Positions 15,998-23,914 of a stretch of 34,755 nucleotides of DNA are shown here, one piece after another; the first letter of the stretch is position 1; each line of letters begins with the position of its first letter. This DNA comes from WJKK01 sp964638225. GTDB taxonomy: Bacteria > Patescibacteriota > WWE3 > UBA101185 > UBA10185. The stretch covers positions 1 through 34,755 of the forward strand of contig CAZWYL010000008.1 of NCBI GenBank assembly GCA_964638225.1, written 5' to 3'. A program made the translations under genes and the position numbers. A model generated the notes under the pieces. It was not told the DNA's origin, searched no databases, and saw only the letters and a list, made by a program, of their open reading frames with translations.

Positions 15998-16153
15998 TTA
16001 CATTTCCACTTTTTCATCGTAGTGAGGACGTTTGTAAACTCCCTCCCTTATCTTGATCACTTGTTTTACCTTCTTTTTGAGTTTGCGCACATAATGAGGG
16101 TGTCTCTTGATTTTGCTTCGTCTTTTGCTGTGTTTTCTTTTTGGTACTGGCAT
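15998..16153 (-). CDS. rpmF: 50S ribosomal protein L32
   Basis: The protein has 51 residues. The N-terminal MPVPKRKHSKRRSKIKR is the L32 signature (A/P-V-P-K-R-K-x-S-K). Most L32 proteins have two CxxC-type zinc pairs in the second half; here that half (VKQVIKIREGVYKRPHYDEK) has no cysteine at all, so this is a zinc-free version. It is the first gene of the operon rpmF-nusB-acp-rnc-rpsP-khpA, with a good promoter at 16210-16238 and a second TATAAT 11 nt before the ATG. In E. coli rpmF also heads the plsX-fab-acpP group; the fatty-acid genes are missing here but the ACP-like gene remains. Confidence 0.95.
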   Translation of the reverse strand: MPVPKRKHSKRRSKIKRHPHYVRKLKKKVKQVIKIREGVYKRPHYDEKVEM

Positions 16154-16209
16154 AATTCTTTTTTATTATAACTTATTTATACTAGTTTTCTAGTTCTATT
16201 TGCTGGAGT

Positions 16210-16238
16210 AATATATGCTTCTCGAGGCTTTTTGTCAA
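16210..16238 (-). promoter_or_regulatory. Promoter of the rpmF operon, TTGACA-17-TATATT
   Basis: On the - strand TTGACA (16238-16233), a 17-nt spacer and TATATT (16215-16210) form a near-consensus sigma-70 promoter in the gap between rsmD and rpmF. Transcription would start near 16203, giving about 50 nt of leader. A second -10-like TATAAT is at 16170-16165. Confidence 0.75.
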
Positions 16239-16247
16239 ATAAAAGTT

Positions 16248-16793
16248 CTAGGTTTTAATTAAAAAATCTACCCAGCTTTTCCCGTAGTTTCGTCTATCAA
16301 TTATTTTCAGATTAGTTTTTTCTATAAGATTTTCCATGTTTAGATTCTCGCCGTGGAAAAAAATTACTACACCCTCTGTTTTGATGACTTGCTGAACCAG
16401 TTCCATTAAAAATCTATGCTTCACGTCTTTATAGAAAGGATCTATAAAAATAATGTCATATTCTCTTGGGCAATCTGCCACAAATTTAACAGCTTCTTTT
16501 TGGTGTATTTCGGCTTTACTTAATAGGCTGCAGGATTTTAGATTTTTCTCGATGGTTTTTGTGGCACGGCCGTCCTTGTCAACAAAGTCGCACCACGCCG
16601 CTCCTCTGCTTAAAGCTTCTATTCCCATATTCCCGCTTCCGGCAAAAAGGTCTAGACAATCCGCTTCTACGACTTTTTCTCTTAGCATAGAAAATACTGC
16701 GGATTTTGCTACTTCTTGAACGGCTTGAAAACCGGGGATCTTAGGCGCTTTGATTTTTTTATTTTTTGCTGTTCCTGTAGTTACTCTTAACAT
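16248..16793 (-). CDS. rsmD: 16S rRNA (guanine-N2-)-methyltransferase RsmD-like
   Basis: The protein has 181 residues, normal for RsmD, which methylates G966 of 16S rRNA with S-adenosylmethionine. It has the N-terminal TGTAKNKKIKAP (consensus R.i.G..kgr.l..p), the S-adenosylmethionine-binding motif LDLFAGSGNMGIEALSRGA (47-65), and motif IV IIFIDPFYKD at D118-P-F-Y121. The family consensus there is DPPY or DPPF, so the second Pro is Phe here. The start region and the linker also lack the usual R-P-T seen before the A/S..F.....R.. stretch. The gene begins 12 nt after recG and probably shares its transcript. RsmD is the best call, though close methylases with the same fold remain possible. Confidence 0.85.
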   Translation of the reverse strand: MLRVTTGTAKNKKIKAPKIPGFQAVQEVAKSAVFSMLREKVVEADCLDLFAGSGNMGIEALSRGAAWCDFVDKDGRATKTIEKNLKSCSLLSKAEIHQKEAVKFVADCPREYDIIFIDPFYKDVKHRFLMELVQQVIKTEGVVIFFHGENLNMENLIEKTNLKIIDRRNYGKSWVDFLIKT

Positions 16794-16805
16794 TTTTTAA
16801 TTTTC

Positions 16806-18911
16806 TTAATTATTTGCTATTTTTTCAGTTTTCCACCTGCTAATTCTTTTTTGCAGATTAGGATAATTATCCAGCTTTGTAAAGGTTTTGTGGGCATCTT
16901 CTTTTATTTTTTCCAAAAGCTCGACATTACTCAGATCTGCTATTTTGATACTGGTAAATCCGTGCTGTTCAATTCCATAAACTTGCCCCGGGCCTCTAAG
17001 TTTGAGGTCTATTTCAGCAAGTTTTAATCCGTCATTGTATTTTTCCAGATATCTTAGTCTTTTCACTGAATTATTACCTTTGCTGGTGAACACAAAGCAT
17101 AGTCCCTCCTTCTCTCCCCTTCCTATACGCCCTCTTAGCTGGTGCAATGAAGCTAGGCCATATCTTTCCGCACTTTCAATCACCATGATTGTTGCATCAG
17201 GGATGTCTATTCCTACTTCAATTACGGGTGTTGACACTAACACATCAAGATCGCCGTTTTCAAATTTATTTACTAGATCTGTTTTTTCTTTGGCGGGGAT
17301 TCTACCGTGTAGTAAGTCTACATTTAGATCTTTAAAGAAGCTGTTTTTAAGAGTTTCATATTCTGCTGTTGCGGCTTTCACGTCGGCGAAAATCTCATAT
17401 TCGCTCTCTTCTATAAAAGGACATACGATGAAAGTAGGTTCTTTTTGGGCAGCAATCCAATTAAAAACGTCTTCACGTCTGTTTTTCGGAACTACTTTTG
17501 TGGTTATTTTTGACCCTTTATTTGGTTTTTCTCTTAGTGTGCTTAGATTCAAGTTTCCGTAGAGAGTTAAGGCTAAGGTTCTTGGGATGGGAGTAGCAGT
17601 CATAGTTAATAAGTGGGGTGTGGTTTTGTCTTTGTTGAAGTTTAAAAGTGCTTCTCTTTGTTCTACGCCAAATCTGTGCTGTTCGTCTATAATTACTAAT
17701 CCCACGTTTGCATATTTTTCCTCGCTATAAAGCAGTGCATGAGTTCCAATTATTATGTCCATTTTTTTGTTTTTGGAGTTTTTAGCTTCTGTTTTTTTAA
17801 TTCTGGGTAGAGTATTTCCGCTTACCAAGGATATATCTAATTTTGTTTTTTGTTCTTCCAGGAATTTATTGAAAGTTTTAAAGTGTTGTTCTGCCAGTAT
17901 TTCGGTTGGTGCCATATATAAAACATTTTTATTTGATTCTACTGCAGCTAGGGACGCAATTATAGCTACAATAGTCTTTCCCGTGCCCACGTCTCCCTCC
18001 AGCAGGCGGTTCATGGGTTCTTTACTCTGAAGATCTTTAAGAATGCTCTTAATTGATTCTAGTTGGTCCTGGGTTAGTTTAAAAGGCAGTTGTCTGATAT
18101 ATTTTTTTATTTCCTTAAGGTCTGTTTTAATTGGAGGTGCGTTTCGGTTTTTTTCCCACTCATGTTTTAGTTTTTCCACTCTTAGCAATTCCAGAAATAA
18201 CTCACTATACCCTATTCTTGCACGAGCTTTATTTAACATATCCTGGTTTTTAGGAAAATGGATATTTTTTAAAGCTTTTTTTAAATTTATATGATTGTAT
18301 TTTTCTATTAATTCTTGAGGAAGAAATTCCTTTATGTCTTCGCCTAAACTACCACTTTCGATCTCCGCTAAGACGTCGTTAATTCTGGTTCTGAGCCAGC
18401 GCGAGCTTATACCCTCAGTTTGGGGATATACTGGAACAATTCTTCCCATGTGCAGATTTTTTACTTTATTTTTTTCCATTCTTGGGACAATTATTGCAGT
18501 TTCTTGACCGGAGGTTCCGATTTTTCCGCTTATCAAATAGGTCTCGCCTACTTTAAGATTCTTTTTTATGTAGTGCATGTTGAACCAAATAAGTTGTATT
18601 TCTCCTGAGCTATCCTTTGCCTTTCCCCTGGTGATTCTCTTCCTACTTCGAGTATAGATGTTTTTCAACTCTGTAAGCTCAGCTTTTACATTTACCGTCA
18701 TCTTTTGTTGGTTTTCTTCATATAAGGTCTTCACCTTACTAATCTTTTCTATTTTTGACCTGTCTTCATATCGGTATGGGTAGTGTTGTAAGAGATCTTC
18801 TATTGTGTAGATATCCAGTTTCTCAAGTTTTTTCTGGCTTTTTGGACCGATTTGGGGAACTTTTGTGACTTCTTCTGAGAGTTTATTCATTTCTTGCTTA
18901 TTATACTTCAT
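16806..18911 (-). CDS. recG: ATP-dependent DNA helicase RecG
   Basis: The protein has 701 residues, normal length. RecG remodels stalled forks and branched DNA. The N-terminal wedge domain contains an OB fold around residues 70-160. The helicase part follows: Walker A LEGDVGTGKT (about 305-314), DEQH box IIDEQHRFGVEQRE (about 408), TMTATPIPRTLALT, and the C-terminal motifs VSTPVIEVGIDIPDATIMVIESAERYGLASLHQLRGRIGRG, and the RecG tail with GPGQVYGIEQHGF. It is a leaderless gene by sequence: the -10 box ends 6 nt before the ATG. It is the first gene of a recG-rsmD transcript. Confidence 0.97.
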   Translation of the reverse strand: MKYNKQEMNKLSEEVTKVPQIGPKSQKKLEKLDIYTIEDLLQHYPYRYEDRSKIEKISKVKTLYEENQQKMTVNVKAELTELKNIYTRSRKRITRGKAKDSSGEIQLIWFNMHYIKKNLKVGETYLISGKIGTSGQETAIIVPRMEKNKVKNLHMGRIVPVYPQTEGISSRWLRTRINDVLAEIESGSLGEDIKEFLPQELIEKYNHINLKKALKNIHFPKNQDMLNKARARIGYSELFLELLRVEKLKHEWEKNRNAPPIKTDLKEIKKYIRQLPFKLTQDQLESIKSILKDLQSKEPMNRLLEGDVGTGKTIVAIIASLAAVESNKNVLYMAPTEILAEQHFKTFNKFLEEQKTKLDISLVSGNTLPRIKKTEAKNSKNKKMDIIIGTHALLYSEEKYANVGLVIIDEQHRFGVEQREALLNFNKDKTTPHLLTMTATPIPRTLALTLYGNLNLSTLREKPNKGSKITTKVVPKNRREDVFNWIAAQKEPTFIVCPFIEESEYEIFADVKAATAEYETLKNSFFKDLNVDLLHGRIPAKEKTDLVNKFENGDLDVLVSTPVIEVGIDIPDATIMVIESAERYGLASLHQLRGRIGRGEKEGLCFVFTSKGNNSVKRLRYLEKYNDGLKLAEIDLKLRGPGQVYGIEQHGFTSIKIADLSNVELLEKIKEDAHKTFTKLDNYPNLQKRISRWKTEKIANN

Positions 18912-18917
18912 AGATTC

Positions 18918-18945
18918 AACATAGAAGTAATTTTTGTTTTAACAA
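18918..18945 (-). promoter_or_regulatory. Promoter of recG, TTGTTA-16-TATGTT, leaderless type
   Basis: On the - strand TTGTTA (18945-18940), 16 nt and TATGTT (18923-18918) are followed by 6 nt and the recG ATG at 18911. There is no SD. The rest of the 94-nt gap down to the small gene at 19006 shows a direct repeat of TGCGAGG but nothing else. Confidence 0.45.
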
Positions 18946-19005
18946 TTATTTCGGGCAATGGGGCTGTTCTGCGAGGTTGTGCTGCGAGGAGGAATAGTAG
19001 TTTTT

Positions 19006-19206
19006 TTAGCCAAGAAATGGGAGAATCAAAGGCAGAAGCATTGATATGGTCGCTATTATTACCAAAGCTTTTATCATATTATCTCTGCTAAAGGCTTTTT
19101 TAAGGCTTTTTCGAAAGCTTTTGAGTCTCTTTTTCCGTTGACGTTCCTTGCGTTTTGTTTTTACCCAGTTTATTGGTTTTTTTATTAGATTATTTAATTT
19201 TTGCAT
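19006..19206 (-). CDS. Small basic protein with a C-terminal membrane span
   Basis: I do not recognise this 66-residue protein. Residues 1-42 are strikingly basic (KTKRKERQRKKRLKSFRKSLKK), and residues of about 45-64 are a hydrophobic membrane segment (IKALVIIATISMLLPLILPFL). It overlaps the end of tyrS by 17 nt, so it is probably translated by coupling to tyrS. A positively charged cytoplasmic part tethered to the membrane could contact nucleic acid, ribosomes or acidic lipids, but that is inference from charge alone. The lack of a Cys or enzyme-like motif argues against catalysis. Confidence 0.6.
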   Translation of the reverse strand: MQKLNNLIKKPINWVKTKRKERQRKKRLKSFRKSLKKAFSRDNMIKALVIIATISMLLPLILPFLG

Positions 19207-20389
19207 ACCTTCTCTTTCCTAGTTTGATTATATCACCCGATTTAAGCTCTATTTCAGCTGTAGGATCCTTTATTTTTTCTCCATTAATCGTTAACCCTCC
19301 TTGTTTTATTATTCTTCTCACTTGAGAGTTAGATAAATCTGGATCTATCTTAGAGGCAATTTTGTATAACGGCGCACTTTCCCCTGCTTCAATTTCTTGT
19401 ATGTTTTCCGGGATCTTGTCTTTTTGAACTGTTTTTTCAAAAAAGTTTTGTGCTTTTTCTGCGGCTTTCTTTCCTTTAATTGTGTTAACAATTTCAAATG
19501 CCATCAGTTTTTTAAACTGCATGGGGTTTTCGCTGGATTTTATAGCTTTTTCAATTTCTTCTATTTTTTCTAAAGGCACATTAGTTAGAAGTTTCAATCC
19601 CTTTACAATAAGTTCATCGGGGTATGACATTGCCTTACCATACATTTCTTCAGGCGAGTCGGATAAATTAATGCCGTTCCCTTTGGTCTTACTCATGGTC
19701 ATTCCTTCTGGTGCTTCCATCATTTTGTTGGTGCGCACAAATTTTTCTTTGTTTAAGTAGGTTTTAGAGAAGTGCCTTCCCATTAACATGTTAAATGTTT
19801 GGTCAGTGCCGCCTATTTCCATGTCTACTTCCATTGCTACTCCATCGTAAGCCTGCATTAAAGGATACATAAATTCGTGAAGACCAATTGGATTGTTTTC
19901 TTCTAGTCTTTTACTAAAAAGATCGCGCTCGATCATTTGTTGAACCGTTACTTTCGACATCAGTTCCAGGATTTTTTCTAGATCCAATTTTGAAAGCCAC
20001 TTGTTGTTGCGCTTAAATTTAACTGGGTTTTTACCTCCAAAATCAATCAGCTGTTTTGCTTGGTTTTTCCATCCGGCCATATTTTCCTCTATTTCTGCAT
20101 CTGTTAAAATTTTTCTCGTTTTTTCTTTGTCCGGGTCGCCTATTTTAGCGGTAAAGTCTCCTACCAAAAAGATTACTTCATGACCAAGTTTTTGAAGTAT
20201 GCTTAGCGCGCGGATTCCCATAGCGTGACCAACATGTAGATGCGGTCCTGTGGGGTCAAAACCTTGGTATACTCTCATGCGCTCTCCGGACATTAATTTT
20301 TTGCGTAGACTTTCTTTGGAAGGATAAACAGCCTCCACTCCCCTATTCAAAAATTTGTCTATAAGCTGTTTGTCTTTAAGTACTTTCAT
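19190..20389 (-). CDS. tyrS: Tyrosyl-tRNA synthetase
   Basis: The protein has 399 residues. It is a class I synthetase that charges tRNA-Tyr. The HIGH motif is H52-V-G-H55 in GPHLHVGHAMG; the KMSKS-type loop is TMSKTKGN (about residues 230-237), the form of the TyrZ-like subfamily rather than the KFGKS form of E. coli TyrS. The residues GGTDQTFNMLMGR, which bind Tyr and the adenylate, are present. The C-terminal roughly 65 residues are an S4-like RNA-binding domain (QVRRIIKQGGLTINGEKI). Its -10 box TGC-TAAAAT ends 6 nt before the ATG with no SD. It is divergent from the small-gene pair at 20492. Confidence 0.96.
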   Translation of the reverse strand: MKVLKDKQLIDKFLNRGVEAVYPSKESLRKKLMSGERMRVYQGFDPTGPHLHVGHAMGIRALSILQKLGHEVIFLVGDFTAKIGDPDKEKTRKILTDAEIEENMAGWKNQAKQLIDFGGKNPVKFKRNNKWLSKLDLEKILELMSKVTVQQMIERDLFSKRLEENNPIGLHEFMYPLMQAYDGVAMEVDMEIGGTDQTFNMLMGRHFSKTYLNKEKFVRTNKMMEAPEGMTMSKTKGNGINLSDSPEEMYGKAMSYPDELIVKGLKLLTNVPLEKIEEIEKAIKSSENPMQFKKLMAFEIVNTIKGKKAAEKAQNFFEKTVQKDKIPENIQEIEAGESAPLYKIASKIDPDLSNSQVRRIIKQGGLTINGEKIKDPTAEIELKSGDIIKLGKRRYAKIK

Positions 20390-20395
20390 GGAGTT

Positions 20396-20404
20396 ATTTT
20401 AGCA
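20396..20404 (-). promoter_or_regulatory. Extended -10 promoter of tyrS, TGC-TAAAAT, leaderless type
   Basis: On the - strand TGC followed by TAAAAT (20401-20396) lies 6 nt before the tyrS ATG. There is no SD and no -35 match at 17 nt. The divergent promoter of the next pair is about 40 nt away. Confidence 0.5.
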
Positions 20405-20440
20405 CAGGTAATTTAATAGGTTTTTCTTTCTAGTAGATTC

Positions 20441-20449
20441 TGATATACT
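20441..20449 (+). promoter_or_regulatory. Extended -10 promoter of the small-gene pair, TGA-TATACT
   Basis: TGA followed by TATACT (20444-20449) is an extended -10 box. Unlike the leaderless genes, the start GTG at 20492 is 42 nt further on and has AGGAGGTG about 5 nt upstream, so this mRNA would have a leader of about 36 nt. Confidence 0.5.
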
Positions 20450-20491
20450 ATGAGCCACGTTAAAGGATGGACTATCTATAGGAGGTGAGAA

Positions 20492-20743
20492 GTGACGTTA
20501 GGAACGGAATTAAGGTTGTTGGTAGAGGATCTGTGTCCTCGCAGCCCAAGAGAGGAGTTTCTAGCACAGAGGGTTCAGTGGATTAGAGAGCTGTGCTCGG
20601 ATCCGGAGCTGCTGGAGACCTTGGATAAGATCGAAAGATTTCTTGAGGAACCGGCACGGGGTTGTTGGGCAGAATGCCGGGAAGAGCTTAAAGGGTATCT
20701 CGGATCTTATGACGCGAGAACATGGGTAAGCTACGTGAGATAG
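20492..20743 (+). CDS. Small hypothetical protein, first of a tandem paralogous pair
   Basis: I do not recognise this 83-residue protein. It starts at GTG with a strong SD (AGGAGGTG). It is acidic and amphipathic, predicted mostly helical, with Trp and Cys. The stretch R-E-L-C-S-D-P-E-L-L-E-T-L-D-K-I-E-R-F plus a later W...E..E.L..YL matches the next gene's product over about 45 residues: R-x-LC-x-D, L..(T/I)L.K(I/V)E, W, (E/D)E.(L/I)..YL. The two therefore came from duplication. The DNA is clearly more GC-rich than the flanks. There is no membrane segment or catalytic motif. Acidic size and pairing resemble small accessory regulators or antitoxin-like proteins, but I cannot support any of these. 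Confidence 0.7.
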   Translation: MTLGTELRLLVEDLCPRSPREEFLAQRVQWIRELCSDPELLETLDKIERFLEEPARGCWAECREELKGYLGSYDARTWVSYVR

Positions 20744-20757
20744 GAGGAACAATACCA

Positions 20758-21006
20758 ATGACAGTCGTTTCAGGATCGAGCAAGACACTGCTTCAGCACC
20801 TTTACAACCTGCAAGAGCAGGTTTGGAACAGGAATCCGAGTTCTGCGACCATCAAGGCCATTCGCAGTCTTTGCAGAGACCATGTCTTGATGGACATCCT
20901 TTTGAAAGTCGAGGTTTGTATTTGGACATGTGAATCTTTCGGCCTGGACGACCCTCGCTGGAATGAGCTCGATGAAAGGATTCAATCCTATCTGGTAGGA
21001 AAATAG
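20758..21006 (+). CDS. Small hypothetical protein, second of a tandem paralogous pair
   Basis: I do not recognise this 82-residue protein. The start ATG 20758 is preferred to one 36 nt upstream because AGGAGG (20743-20748, overlapping the stop of the first gene) lies 9 nt before it, and because both paralogs then begin Met-Thr with nearly equal length. It shares the R-x-LC-x-D ... K(I/V)E ... W ... YL core with its neighbour but differs in the rest. It has a longer Trp-rich segment (CIWTCESFGLDDPRWNELDE), mixed charge, and no membrane segment. The pair has its own promoter and a downstream hairpin, so it forms a self-contained unit. Confidence 0.7.
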   Translation: MTVVSGSSKTLLQHLYNLQEQVWNRNPSSATIKAIRSLCRDHVLMDILLKVEVCIWTCESFGLDDPRWNELDERIQSYLVGK

Positions 21007-21022
21007 ACAGGATTGCAATCCC

Positions 21023-21061
21023 TGTCCCCAAGCTTTTAGTTGTTGAAAATGTTTGGGGACA
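21023..21061 (+). terminator. Long hairpin after the small-gene pair (terminator or repeat element)
   Basis: TGTCCCCAA (21023-21031) pairs perfectly over 9 bp with TTGGGGACA (21053-21061), with a further TTTT/AAAA pairing inside the loop. A second, overlapping pairing, ACAG-GATT/AATCC-CTGT (about 21007-21025), shares part of the 5' arm. A short AT-rich stretch follows. GTCCCC/GGGGAC arms are also a common look of REP-type repeats, so a mobile repeat is possible. Confidence 0.55.
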
Positions 21062-21127
21062 TAATTTTACTCAATGTAAATTTCTCCCTAAAACTTTTGA
21101 GGTTTTTCCAAAGCTTTATTTCTCGCG

Positions 21128-21136
21128 TGATATAAT
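21128..21136 (+). promoter_or_regulatory. Extended -10 promoter of the penicillin-binding protein gene, TGA-TATAAT, leaderless type
   Basis: TGA followed by a perfect TATAAT (21131-21136) ends 7 nt before the ATG at 21144. No SD is present. There is no -35 match at 17 nt, as expected for extended -10 promoters. Confidence 0.55.
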
Positions 21137-21143
21137 ATGCTCC

Positions 21144-23867
21144 ATGGTAAAAAGGAAATTCCAAATATTGGGACGTGTAATAAACCTTTTTAATAAAGGA
21201 AAAAATCGTTCTCGTGGATCACCTAGATCGCGCAGATCATCTAGGACTTCAAGAAGGTCGTCCCGCAGTACTAAATATTCTCGTCGTTATAATCCTTCAA
21301 AAGGTGAAGGAAAGATTTTAAGAATATTAACGGTATTTATTTCGTTGGTACTATTTTTTATGGTTGCCGGTATTATTCTTACTGTTGGAGTTTTTGCTTA
21401 TTATTCCCGATATCTTCCCAATCCCGAAACACTTTTAGAAAGAAGCGAGGATCTTTCAACTAAAATTTACGATCGCAATGGAGAGCCAATCTTCGAGGTA
21501 TACGGTGAAAAAAACCGCATTCTTGTTACTGTCAATAATATTTCTCCTTATGTTGTTCCAGCCACTTTGGCGGCAGAAGATGCCTCTTTCTATCAGCACC
21601 AGGGTTACTCTTTACGGGGCATGGCCAGAGCATTTAAAAATACGATCTTTGGAGAAGGTCTTCAGGGAGGTTCAACCCTAACCCAACAGGTAGTTAAGAA
21701 TACTCTATTGACAAGAGATCGTACAATTTCAAGAAAAATAAAAGAATTTATACTTTCTCTTCAACTGGAAAATAACTATACAAAGGAAGAAATCATTCAG
21801 ATGTATTTGAATGAAACTCCTTACGGAGGTCAGAACTACGGAGTTTATACGGCTGCAAAAGCCTATTTTGCGAAAGATCCTAAAGACCTCTCTTTGGCAG
21901 AGGCGGCTTATATTGCAGGCCTACCGCAAAGCCCCAGCTACTATTCACAATTTGGAACCAACCCCCAAGCGGGAATAGATCGAAAGGATTATGTCTTGTC
22001 CTTAATGAGAACAAAAGGATGGGTTGATAAAGACGGTAAACGCCATTTTATAAGTGATGAGGATTATGAGGCGGCAAAAGAAGAGGAACTAAAATTTCAA
22101 GCAGCGGCTGTCTCCTTTGAGGCCCCCCATTTCGTGTATTGGGCTAAGAGCTATTTAGTTGATTTGTTTGGGAAGGACGTTGTAGAACAAGGCGGACTTC
22201 AAGTTACAACTACACTTGATTTGGATTTGCAAAATAAGGCTCAGGATATAATTTATGAACAAATTGAAGCTAACAAGACTAACCTCAACGCTTATAATGG
22301 ATCTTTGGTGGCTTTAAACCCTCAAACTGGAGAGGTCCTGGCAATGGTTGGTTCTAAGGGATTTTTCCTTGATTCAGAACCCGAGGGTTGTTCTTCGGGC
22401 GCCGGAACAGATAATAATTGTAGATTTGATCCCCAAGTTAACATTACTATTTCAGAAAGGCAGCCTGGGTCCGCTATAAAACCCATTACTTATTCAACTC
22501 TATTGGAGCAAGGGTATACCGCTTCCTTCCCTATTCTGGATGTACCCACGGAGTTTGAAGGTTCTTCTCCTAATCAGCCCTATAGACCGGTTAATTATGA
22601 CGGAATTTTTAGGGGACCTATGTCTTTAAGAAAATCTTTAGGTAACTCATTAAATATTCCCGCAGTTAAAGCCTTAAAATTGGCCGGTATTGATAACATG
22701 ATCGATCAGGCGGAGGAAATGGGAATCACTACCTTTACAGATAGAGATAGATTTGGTCTGGCCCTGACATTAGGAGGAGGAGAAACAAAATTACTTGAAC
22801 TAACCAATGCATTCGGAGTATTTGCTGCGAAAGGAGTCTACCGCCGAGCCTCTCCTATCTTAGAAGTTAAAGATGCACGTGGAAAATTATTATATAGACA
22901 CGTAGATAGCGGACGACCTGCTTTGTCCGAAGAAGCAGCTTTTTTAATTTCGGATATATTATCTGATGATGGTGCTCGCTCTGCAGTGTTTGGTCCCAGA
23001 AGTTTACTTTATATTCCAGAACATAGAGTAGCAGTGAAAACTGGTACTACTGATGACAAAAGGGACAACTACGCCATAGGATTTACTCCTGAGATAGCCG
23101 CGGGTGTCTGGGTGGGAAATAACAACAATGAGAAAATGAATCCCTATGTTGCATCTGGTATATCCGGGGCTACCCCTATTTGGCGCGAATTTATGTTGAC
23201 TTATCTTGATGGCAGAGAACCAAAGGATTTTGAACCACCTGAAACTGTGGAGAAGATCACCATAGATGAGTTAACCGGAATGCTTCCCTTTGAAGATTTT
23301 TCATCTCGTCCGGAGTGGTTTATAAATAGTACTGAACCAACTGCAGTGAGTGATTGGTACCAACGAATTGAGATTTGTAAAAGGGACGGTCGTATTGCCG
23401 ATGACAACTGCAGAGAGCATGGAAGTACTGAAATAAAGACTTATGTACAAATTTCTGCGGCGCTTCCTGAGTGGCAGCATAGTGTAGATCAGTGGGTTTA
23501 TGAAAACTATGGCACTGATTCAAAGTACTATCCTCCGCAAATGGTCTCTCGATTAAAATATGAGGATGACGGCGATGTTAAAAAGAAAGAGGACCCCGTG
23601 GTTGAAATTGTTAATATAGAAGATGGAGATACAATACCAATGGTTTTCCGCTTGAAGGTTGAGGTTTCCTCCCCCAACGATGTGGACAAGGTCAATATCT
23701 ACCTGAACGATGAAAAGATTACGGAAGACTCTTCGGATCCCTATGGGTATAATTTTAATTTTGATTATAGCGATATAGGTAAAGAAGTAGAGTTTTATGT
23801 TAAGGGATATGATGAGGATGATAGAAATGGGACTGATTCAGTTAAGGTTAAAATTGGGGGTTATTAA
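21144..23867 (+). CDS. Class A penicillin-binding protein (transglycosylase/transpeptidase)
   Basis: The protein has 907 residues. It polymerises and cross-links peptidoglycan at the outer face of the membrane. A cytoplasmic tail of about 57 residues has a run of Arg/Ser repeats (RSRRSSRTSRRSSRS), then a membrane span at about 58-85. The GT51 transglycosylase domain carries E145 in AAEDASFYQHQG and GGSTLTQQVVKN. The transpeptidase has the three motifs S443-A-I-K446, S502-L-N504 and K632-T-G. The last roughly 100 residues, VEIVNIEDGDTIPMVFRLKVEV..., are an Ig-like beta domain found on some surface proteins. It is monocistronic or first in transcript. The Arg/Ser tail is unusual and may bind nucleic acid or acidic lipid. 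Confidence 0.96.
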   Translation: MVKRKFQILGRVINLFNKGKNRSRGSPRSRRSSRTSRRSSRSTKYSRRYNPSKGEGKILRILTVFISLVLFFMVAGIILTVGVFAYYSRYLPNPETLLERSEDLSTKIYDRNGEPIFEVYGEKNRILVTVNNISPYVVPATLAAEDASFYQHQGYSLRGMARAFKNTIFGEGLQGGSTLTQQVVKNTLLTRDRTISRKIKEFILSLQLENNYTKEEIIQMYLNETPYGGQNYGVYTAAKAYFAKDPKDLSLAEAAYIAGLPQSPSYYSQFGTNPQAGIDRKDYVLSLMRTKGWVDKDGKRHFISDEDYEAAKEEELKFQAAAVSFEAPHFVYWAKSYLVDLFGKDVVEQGGLQVTTTLDLDLQNKAQDIIYEQIEANKTNLNAYNGSLVALNPQTGEVLAMVGSKGFFLDSEPEGCSSGAGTDNNCRFDPQVNITISERQPGSAIKPITYSTLLEQGYTASFPILDVPTEFEGSSPNQPYRPVNYDGIFRGPMSLRKSLGNSLNIPAVKALKLAGIDNMIDQAEEMGITTFTDRDRFGLALTLGGGETKLLELTNAFGVFAAKGVYRRASPILEVKDARGKLLYRHVDSGRPALSEEAAFLISDILSDDGARSAVFGPRSLLYIPEHRVAVKTGTTDDKRDNYAIGFTPEIAAGVWVGNNNNEKMNPYVASGISGATPIWREFMLTYLDGREPKDFEPPETVEKITIDELTGMLPFEDFSSRPEWFINSTEPTAVSDWYQRIEICKRDGRIADDNCREHGSTEIKTYVQISAALPEWQHSVDQWVYENYGTDSKYYPPQMVSRLKYEDDGDVKKKEDPVVEIVNIEDGDTIPMVFRLKVEVSSPNDVDKVNIYLNDEKITEDSSDPYGYNFNFDYSDIGKEVEFYVKGYDEDDRNGTDSVKVKIGGY

Positions 23868-23877
23868 TTTGCCTGTA

Positions 23878-23906
23878 TTGACAGTAATTCTATATTCTGT
23901 TAGCTT
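23878..23906 (+). promoter_or_regulatory. Promoter of pheST, TTGACA-17-TAGCTT, leaderless type
   Basis: A perfect TTGACA (23878-23883), a 17-nt spacer ending in TGT (extended -10) and TAGCTT (23901-23906) precede the pheS ATG at 23915 by 8 nt. No SD is present. Confidence 0.6.
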
Positions 23907-23914
23907 TTAGCTAT

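Noticed and set aside
23868..23914. Attenuator or T-box before pheST
   Set aside because: The gap is only 47 nt and is filled by a promoter.
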